Assembly: GCA_030374765.1 (NCBI GenBank)
Contig: JARGXX010000028.1
Coordinates: forward strand, 558,001-622,000
Length of the DNA stretch: 64,000 bases
Direction of reading: 5' to 3'
Source: Agarophyton chilense
Lineage: Eukaryota > Rhodophyta > Florideophyceae > Gracilariales > Gracilariaceae
In this document: positions 56,455 to 64,000 of the stretch, piece after piece
How the letters are laid out: each line of letters begins with the position of its first letter
Position numbering within the stretch: position 1 is the first letter of the stretch
Made by a program: the position numbers and the translations under genes
The notes under the pieces: model-generated
Database searches by the model: none
What the model saw: only the letters and a program-made list of their open reading frames with translations
Told to the model about the DNA's origin: nothing

Positions 56455-56557
56455 GATTATCAGCCCAGACTCCGCTGATCTGCCCATCTCGTACACTTTA
56501 TTACTCTACTCGCTCTCATTAGAATTTCATCTGAGAATACTTTAATTATTTGCAACA

Positions 56558-57285
56558 ATGGAATCAGAAAGTCTAAAAATACGCATTCAACCCTTTGAAG
56601 AAAAACATGATTACAAATTGTAACGAATTAGAATCTATTCCGCTTGTCAAGCAAAAGGAACCGGGGATGTTCTTTTCCAGGTTAGAAATCCCTTCACCTC
56701 AGATAAAGAAAAGAAAGCCGAGTGGGAGTTCAATAAAAAGAGAGCTAGTAGACTAATCGTCTCTACTCTTTTAAATGAAGCTCTGTGCGTCGTTCAGGGC
56801 GACATTGGAAACCCCTGCAAAATTCTGAAACGTCTAGACGACCGCTTTGCGTCGAAAACAGCAGCTTCTCGCACTGTGAAGATGTGCGAGCTAAACAACA
56901 TGCGGTATTCTAACATCCAACAGAATATTGGCCGCCATATTGAAAAAAATGGCTGGTGTTATCGACCAACTGGCAGCAATGGATACAAAACGTCCGGATG
57001 AAGTTTCAGTAGCTTTTTTGGTATCTTCCATTTCCACAACTCAGGTCCATCCTGTTTGTGATGCAATTAAAACCTTATCTTCGGACAACACGTTTGGAAA
57101 TATGTTGCCTCTCGTCTGCTTGACGAAGTCAGAACAATTTGTAGGACAACGCTTGGAGCGGAGACACCACGAAGATGTTCGGGCTCTTCCTCTCTTGAGA
57201 GACACGCCTCAGGCGGAGGAGACGCGTCCCATCGGAGCACAGAAACAGAGCCACTCTGGAAAGGCACGACGGAGTCGGGTGTAAG
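56558..57285 (+). pseudogene. gag of element 3, interrupted
   Basis: The capsid frame begins MESESLKIRIQPFEEKHDYKL. A TAA (about 56621) stands where a Trp is usual, and the frame continues with RLIVSTLLNEALCVVQ and RLDDRFASKTAASR. At an A-run near 56943 it shifts frame and continues through MAGVIDQLAAM. A further switch near 57100 gives WKYVASRLLDEVRTICR. This is the UBN2/copia gag type. Homology stops at about 57150; the knuckle expected next is found 1.75 kb away at about 58965. Confidence 0.7.
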
Positions 57286-58900
57286 ACCGAGGCCAATCCG
57301 GCGGCATATACCTGGAGTGTTTAGGTGAGCTCGGCAAAATCCGGGATGTAACCAATCTTAGGCGGAGCGGTATCACGGCGATTGTCGGAAAAGGAGCGAG
57401 GGAACACTTGTATGAGGGGGGCGAGCGGGGTGAGTGAGGCGGCCACTCACGAGAGCCAAAAAGGAGAACAAGAGGAAAACGGGGGCGAAACCCTTTATGT
57501 AGAGCAACGCCCAGTTAGGGGATACTTGAAGATGCAACTCATAGAATGAGGATTGAACCCTCCGAGGGTTATGACTATGATCTCTCTAAGGTGTGCTGAG
57601 GTGGCACTGTTTTCTGGTTAGAGTTCGCTTATGACGTGAAGATTCGGATGGCTCATGGTTGGATTGGCCCCGTGATACACGTGGCTTAATTTTGGCACCG
57701 ATTTTCGGATATTTGTTAGAACGTTGGACTTTTGGGTCCTGACAGTGGGATCTCCACGTGTGTGGCCCTGAGCAGGTGTGCACTACTGTAATTAGTAGAG
57801 TTTAGTTCGTGGGCCCTACTTAGGGAGGCGAGATCTGACAGTCCGAAGCTCAAAGTAAATGGGAACCAAGGTTGGTCTTCGATACCTTTAGAGGTTCTTC
57901 GTCGTCATCGTTTCGGCCTTACAACCCGGAACGGGCTCTGGTTAGCAACGCCTGCGTAGAGACACGACTCCACTTGGAGGGTGCCCACGTTTGGGTTCCG
58001 TGCAACCACCCCCTTGGGACCGCTCAGACGACCTGCGTGCACGATACCCCGTGGGGGTTCTGCTTACTTGTTGCGTGCTTTTTGTGTTTCCTTTCGAGGA
58101 CAGGTTTTCGCCCCTGTATTGGGTTTCTTTTGTTGTTTCGCCTCTTTTCTGGTTCTCGGGTCCGGTGCCTGTTAGTGCCCGACCCTCGCCCCGTTTTTCC
58201 TCTTCGCCGGATTTTCCCCCATTCTTTGGGATACCCAGACCCATCCCCGACCCAACGGTTTCTACCCCTCACCTCCGTCGGTACTGCCGGAATCCTCCGT
58301 GGGAGTCACACCCCACACTACGGGTGGAACGGAGGGCTCTGTCTCTGAGTCTGCCTCCCCCAGGGAGCAAGGCTTCGAACACCTTGAGAGCACTTCCCGT
58401 CGCCGGGTTTTGCTCCACAGTGTTGCCGATTAAATATGAACCCACGGTGGTGGTAGCACTCTGGTCAACAGAGGGGTGGATGAACTAACGTGCAACGGGC
58501 GCTCACGCAGTATGCGGTGAAGACGCGCCGAAGGCGAAAATTTCAGAGCCAAGACTCCCTCCTTGGTATCTCCCAAGAGGGTGTTTACTGGGGAGCAGTG
58601 CTCAACCTCCTATGTAGTGGGGCGCGTGGCCCCTGACAGTGGGCGCGCACCAGAAAAATAGACACTAAATAGCGATAGCGTAGCTAAATAAATACTAAAA
58701 ACTACTAAATAATACTAACCATTAGGTAGAATCCGGGCCACCTGTGGCACGCCTCGCACTCGAGCGTCGGCATCCGTGCAGTCCACGAGTTCCACCAGTG
58801 TGCATTTCCGGTCCTAACCGGCCATCAGCACGCAATAGCGGTATAGCTTGTCATAGACCAAGCTAGTCCTCAAGCGAGCGAAATCTCTAAGTCCTGGGAA
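57150..58900. mobile_element. GC-rich insert of unknown nature inside gag of element 3
   Basis: Between the last gag segment and the zinc knuckle lie about 1.75 kb with a different base composition and no copia similarity. It holds a partial internal match (CCTGACAGTGGG at about 57738 and 58631), an AT-rich patch near 58670-58720, and GC-rich open frames on both strands that look like chance. I could not find terminal repeats or a target duplication, so the exact limits are uncertain. A solo LTR or non-autonomous element is my best guess. Confidence 0.4.
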
Positions 58901-58931
58901 GAAACCCCCTTGAAGGGGATTATCCTTCACA

Positions 58932-61900
58932 ATGGACACACACAATTCCGAACGATCGACTTCTGCCCGCCCAAAGTGCGCTATTTGCAGCAAAGAGAAC
59001 CACACAACTGCTTGGAGTTAATTGAATCCTTTGAATCCCAAGAATCGTCTCAAACGGTCTGACGATCTATTGGATAAGAACAAGAATGAGAACTGTAAAG
59101 AAGAGGTTTCTAAATGTAACCAGAAACGCACGAATCGTGCCGCCGTATCAAGAGCATATGCCACGACTGCCAGAGCTCCCAAAAACAATGTTTTGATGCT
59201 GGAATCTAGTTCGACGGCTCATTTGACTTCTTCTTCTAACCTGCTTGACAGAAGCTTTCACTGTAATGTTCCGATAGCATTGGGCGACAACTCCGAAATC
59301 ACGGCGTTAGAGAAAGGTGTGATGCCAGTGAATGGGTCACACGATGGAGTGACCACCATGGTTACTCTCAGCAACACACTTGTCGCCCCGGACATTGCCA
59401 TGAATCTTATATCGATTCCAGCACTCACGGCAAAGAAGCTAGCTGTTCTTTTCCTTCCAGAAGTTGCGCACATTATTGATCTTACGGAAGATCTACGAAT
59501 TATTGGGAGCGATCCACGCAGTACAGATGGGCTGTAGTACATTGCTGTAGATTGCTCAACAGCAACTGATTCAACTGTGTCTCATCTCGCTTAGAAAACG
59601 TCCGCTATGATGGCCCGTGTACAGGACATTTTAGCGAGTCCTGTTGACAGTGATCTTGAGTCGGACTCGGAATGCGCTTCAGGTCCAGATTCTGCTTCTT
59701 CCATGGCCACGGAAGACAACTCTACATCTAAAGATGTCACCGTGGAAATTAATGTTTCTAATAACGACCAAAATATAAGTGTTAGGGAACGAGATGTTGT
59801 CCTTTGGAATAATCGTTTTGAACATACAGCAACAAAGTTAGAAGTAGATATTTTGCTTCAAAAGCAACTACTTCCGATTATTAGAAACCGAACACCGGAG
59901 TGTATCTCCTGTGTTCAAGGAAAGTTTCTTCGAAGTTTTAATGATTCTATCACTTCAGCGTCACGACCAGGTCACCTTCACACGGATATCGCCTACGTTG
60001 GAACTGAGTCTTACAGAGGACATGCTTACTATTTGGCCATCGTTGATGAGTGCACTCGACACTTTTTCTCTGCACCTCTTGTTAGAAAAGCCGATGCCTC
60101 CGCTATCATCATAGAGTTTGTCGAATGGTTTGAACGTCATTCGGAACATTCGGTGCTGTCCTTGCATTCAGATGGTGGTTCAGATTTTTTCAAGGCGCAG
60201 AAGGCCTTAAAACGCGACCGCATCGAAATCACTACAACTTCAGCGTACTCTCCGTCATCCAATGGTTTGGCCGAAAGAAACGTAAGCATTCCCATGGGAC
60301 CAGTTTGTGCATGTTTGCAACAGGCCAACCTTCCTCTTTCATTCTGGCCGGAGGATCTACGTCACGCAGTATTCTGCAAAAACGTGAAGATTCATCACAG
60401 GACTGGAAAAATCCCCTTTGTCTATTTATTTGGGGAGCTTCCCCATGATGTAAAACACCTCCGCATATTTGGCTGCAGAGTGCTTGTCGAATCTAATCCA
60501 GATACTCGGAAGAAAATGGAATCTCGTCTTGTTGAAGGTATCAATCTTGGACATATCTGTGGTGGAATGTACAAAACACTCACAAGAGATGGAATTAAGC
60601 ATACCAAACATGTCCGCTTCCTTGAAGAAAAGTTCCCAGGCCTATCACTTGTCAATGAGACATCACCTCATTCACGACTCACTTCAGAATTTGTTTCTGC
60701 TGGATATGAGTCAAGTGATAATGAGGATGATACAGCATCAGAACCCAGAAACATATTAGTCTCTACAAATGAAACTGACAATGATTTGAAGGACTCCACA
60801 TGCAGTGCTTTGAGTTGACTCACTCACTACCCCGAGAATCCTTCCACCTACGATCCCGGCTTAGGTGGGTACCCGTCTGACTTTGCAGACGAGACTGTTA
60901 ATGCAGCCCGTACTCTTCCGGACACGATCAGCACTACAGACGAACCTACTTTGAAGCAGGCACTTTCTTCCCCTGAAGCGTGTCACTGGATGGATGCCAT
61001 TCGCGCAGAATTCGAAACAATTCGTGCATTGGGTACGTATGAAGACGCCTCTTCCAACCATGGTCAACCCATTCCTTCAGGTTTTATATTCAGCTTGAAA
61101 CGAGATCACCTTGGAAAACATATTCGGTTTAAGGCCAGATCGGTTGCTCGAGGAAATTTCCCACACATTTCCGATTCAAACAGCCTTTATGCTTTTTTGC
61201 TAAATTTTGGAATTTTTCGTGTGATACTAGTAATCGCTACGGTTTTGAAGTGGGATCGTCAACACATCGATGTAAAGGGTGCTTTTCTCCATGCAACCAT
61301 GCCTGCGGACAATCCAGTTTGGATCAAACTCCCTAAAATTTCTGGAGCGGCCGGAGCCAATGGACGAATTGTCAAACTCGTGAAGTCCCTGTATGGCACA
61401 AGGGAGGCCCCAAGACTCTGGTTTGATAATTTATCTGCTTATCTATGTTCCATTGGCTTTACACTGCTGCAATCAGCACAGTGCGTTTTCATAATGAAGG
61501 AAGGTGACAATATGGCCGTTTTCTTGGCATACATAGATGATCTCAGCATCTTTGGCCCTCCTCATCTGACAAAATGGGTCAAAAAGAAGCTTTGTGAGCA
61601 TTACGACATTTTGGATCTAGGGAAAACCGACTTATATCTTGGAGTCTCTATTGAAGAGAAGCCCAAGGGAATTATTCTTCGTCAGCGTCCTTTGATTTTG
61701 CGAATCATCAACATGTGTCGTCTGAATGAAGCGTTACCGTCATCGTATCCACTGCCGCAAACGCATTGTCTCTATGATGCAGTAGTAGCTCTTACTGACT
61801 CCGAAACGACCCCTATGCTGAGTGTACCATACAAAGAAGTACTTGGATCTTTATTATTTTTGAGCACCCGCACCAGACCCGATCTCGCTACAGCAGTTTC

Positions 61901-62513
61901 CATGCTTGGCAGATTTTCTTCTAATCCTTTGCCTCAACATTTGAATTGTATGCAAAGGGTGGTGCGTTATCTGATCCACACTGTCAAGTACGGTTTGGAG
62001 ATTCCGCATTCTTCGTCCACTACTGTAGCCGCGTGGTCAGATGCAGACTGGGGTCGTGATCTGGACAAACGTCGTTCAAGAGGAGGTTTTTTTATAGCCA
62101 TTGGTGACGTTCCTGTGATTTGGAGCTCAAAACTGCAGAATTCTACGGCTCTATCTACAACGGAAGCTGAGTTCTACGCAATTTCGGAATGTATCAAACA
62201 GTTGTCCTGGCTTAAGAACATTATCTGTGAACTTGAAATTAGTTTGCATAATCCTGTACCATTATATCAGGACAACTTAGAAGCCATATCTTGGACGTAG
62301 ACCGACTTTGGAATGGGCAAGGTCAAACACATTGAACTTCGTCATCACCATGTATTGGATGCCGTGCATAACCGGTTTGTTTCAATTCATCATGTCTCGT
62401 CTGCCAAAAACCGAGCAGACATTTTTACGAAGTCTCTGATTGGCAATGCGTTTACATCACACCGTGACGCATTGCGGATTGCGTCCTTAGTGGTCGAGGG
62501 GGGATCTCAGTGA
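58932..62513 (+). pseudogene. pol polyprotein of element 3 with the gag zinc knuckle
   Basis: One frame, interrupted only by stops (TAA 59019, TAG 59535, TAG 59592, TGA 60816, TAG 62298), carries the zinc knuckle CAICSKENHTTAWS (last ligand Ser). Next come a protease region (MLESSSTAHLTSS, catalytic DSG altered to ESS), integrase (CISC, then HTDIAYVG and LHSDGGSDFF) and RT (HIDVKGAFLHATM, AYIDDLSIFG). RNase H (WSDADWGRD, STTEAEFYAISEC, KHIELRHHHV) ends at 62513. The lack of frameshifts over 3.5 kb suggests that point mutations, not indels, inactivated it. The altered protease Asp is a second-order loss. Confidence 0.88.
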
Positions 62514-62776
62514 CTACGCACTTATAATGCCTGTGTATTTGTATTTGTATTTTATTTGCATTTGCATCACGAGAGCATTGTTGAAGTTACATTTGCAGCA
62601 CGAGAGAATCAGAGAGCATTGTTGAATTTACATTTGCAGCACGAGAGCATCATAGAACAGTTGCTCTCTCGTTAGTATCATTCTTGCCTATAAAGAGAGG
62701 ACTTCTGTTCTGCCTAACTCAGAACAGAAGTCCTCAACTTACATCGTCTTGTTTTCAACCGGCCGACCTTCTAGGA
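62505..62776 (+). repeat. 3' LTR of element 3
   Basis: Preceded by the polypurine tract GAGGGGGGA (about 62497-62504). About 93-95 percent like the 5' LTR by eye. Ends TTCTAGGA, then CTTTG and the resumed older element. Confidence 0.9.
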
Positions 62777-62781
62777 CTTTG

Positions 62782-64000
62782 GAGTCACCGTAAAAAATGT
62801 GCCTGAAGTTATGCTTATGTGAAATAGACTTCTTTGCACTCTTTATATGAAACCCTCGATCGTCAGCATCCGTACAAGCAAGTATTTCAGCTCCATATCA
62901 CGAGTACGATACTTTTCTCTGTTTGCTGCTCGACCAATCAATAAGATGGCAGGTAGTGGCATCCTCATCTTCAATGAGGTATGGCAAACCTGTTACCAAA
63001 CCTGTTTGACCGTACATCTGGGCTGAAGTTACATTAAACGCTGCTTCTGAAAAGGTAACAATCTCGACATCTGTCACCAGGCTTGATGGTCCTCTGAAAG
63101 TAATAACAGGTTGTAATCTGCTGATCTCAGTGAGGATCTTGTTACCCTCCATCATATTCCGTACTGTCAGTCGCGGCAATTTCTGTTGCATAGCAGAGCC
63201 AAAGTATGCGGATTGAGGCAGTGCACCGCTCCCGAGCCAAATCATATAGCCAGACATTTTGCGGAGCATATTACTTTCCTATTCGGGAGCAGCGTCTAAG
63301 GGCATGGTGCGTCGTTGTTTACTGAGATTAACAGACTTGATGGGGGCCAAGTAGTCAGGCATAGACAGCCTGATGTCAAAGTTTGGTGACGGGAATATTG
63401 TACATGCGTTGAACTGCACTTTGTCGTGTATCATTGTCTTGCTGATCTCAAATCTTTGCTTCAGCGAGTCTGAGAATTGTTGCATTGTCTCAGGAGTACC
63501 AACCATGAGAAGGTCATCGCTTAACTTTGGGATTAGTACTGTGATGTCATTTTCATAATTTCGTTTGAAAACCAGTTGGTTAACTCCGGATACTCGTTCA
63601 GACTATGCTTGCCCCAGAAACCATGCTTCAAGCACTTGCGTCTCCTGTCGACCTGCTTCACTGATTATGAGAGTTTGACCAGTTTCCACATTACGCCTCT
63701 CCGTCCCTTCCATTCGCGGGGTGGGCGTGTGTGCAGTTCTCGCGTAATATGTCCACTTTGTGAGTAGGCCCCTTTTACATCTAAGCATTCGATTCTCAGA
63801 TTGGGTAACGTTTCCAAAGACAATAGCATTCGTATGATGTAATACTGTGCGCTTGTTGAGTCGCTTCGTATGTTACCATTCTCTTTATCACTATTTCCGT
63901 GCGGGCACAGCCTAGGTTTTATCCGTTTATGACCTTTCTCCTCACGCTTAACCTTATACACGACGTGTGAGCTAAAGATGTTTGCACCCTTAGGGACAGT
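62782..64000 (-). pseudogene. Old copia element, RT and RNase H (right piece, runs off the window)
   Basis: The minus strand from 63961 reads the RT N-terminus (KPRLCPHGNSDKE, RIECLDVKGAYSQSG, HTRPPREWKG), then after a frame change the catalytic region with LSDD (63513-63524). The thumb and RNase H start follow (SGALPQSAYFGSAMQQKLP, VTFSEAAFN, HLIDWSSSKQRKVSYS). A TGA lies just downstream, but the frame continues as YGAEILACTDADD up to the insertion of element 3 at 62782. Its 5' half is outside the window. It is the same broad clade as elements 1 and 2, with several lesions. Confidence 0.85.

Larger units (their letters stand above)
56184..62776 (+). mobile_element. Ty1/copia LTR retrotransposon (element 3), nested
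   Basis: A 6593-bp element bounded by LTRs of 271 and 272 bp and by the 5-bp duplication CTTTG (56179-56183 and 62777-62781). Removing the element and one CTTTG joins the RNase H frame of the older minus-strand copia element, which proves the borders. Interior order: gag, zinc knuckle, protease, integrase, RT, RNase H. It belongs to a different copia clade from elements 1 and 2 (RT motif YIDD). Several stops, one frameshift and an internal foreign block make it inactive. Its LTRs start TCTCAG and end TAGGA. Confidence 0.93.

Noticed and set aside
56455..56475. Primer-binding site of element 3 assigned to a specific tRNA
   Set aside because: The complement looks like an anticodon stem-loop with a CTGATAA loop, but this would imply an isoleucine GAU tRNA, unusual for a eukaryotic nuclear genome; too uncertain to annotate.
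57872..58488. Overlapping plus-strand frames of 158-165 codons in the GC-rich insert
   Set aside because: Open frames occur in several phases and on both strands at once, as expected from GC-rich DNA; no domain is visible.
1..64000. tRNA, rRNA or CRISPR features
   Set aside because: I saw no cloverleaf with a matching T-loop, no rRNA core sequence and no regular spaced repeats. The initiator-tRNA match at 26580 is a primer site, not a tRNA gene.

Overview
This is nuclear DNA from a eukaryote. It holds a C2H2 zinc-finger gene, a ubiquitin-protease-family gene, a RING-finger gene, a gene with a consensus spliceosomal intron, TATA-box promoters and several families of LTR retrotransposons. Introns are rare in what can be read. 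A red alga or a similar alga or protist is my best guess, but nothing in the window proves the lineage.

The window is gene-poor and full of decayed sequence. From left to right: the 3' end of a PQQ-type sugar dehydrogenase gene (3-719); a broken Ty3/gypsy chromovirus on the minus strand (4063-10330); a zinc-finger gene (11493-12563, minus); a Ty1/copia relic (13438-14300); a spliced hypothetical gene (to 15151); a sucrose-transporter-like pseudogene (15545-17009); a second gypsy relic (17479-19010); and a RING-finger gene with one in-frame stop (21306-21776). Next comes a MED13-like Mediator pseudogene that is physically split (23610-26256 and 31504-32196) by a complete copia-type element (26257-31498). 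It is followed by a minus-strand tyrosine-recombinase relic (33097-34000), a plus-strand relic of unknown function (34671-35484), a 136-bp tandem repeat, and a second, internally deleted copia element of the same clade (37729 to about 41390).

The 43.8-50.1 kb stretch is different. It carries three intact paralogous genes for small secreted glycine-rich proteins, each with a signal peptide, a Tyr/Pro-rich segment and a TATA box 115-130 bases upstream. After them comes a USP-family gene whose catalytic cysteine position is serine (51095-52102, minus).

The right end (55.9-64 kb) is a nested pair of retrotransposons. A third copia family (56184-62776) has inserted into the RNase H region of an older minus-strand copia element, with an exact 5-bp target duplication. 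It also carries an unexplained GC-rich block of about 1.75 kb inside its gag.

The strongest leads are the secreted glycine-rich family; the copia element that cuts the MED13-like gene, whose primer-binding site matches the initiator-tRNA anticodon loop and contains the gag start codon; the non-TG...CA LTR termini supported by target duplications; and the serine-for-cysteine USP.
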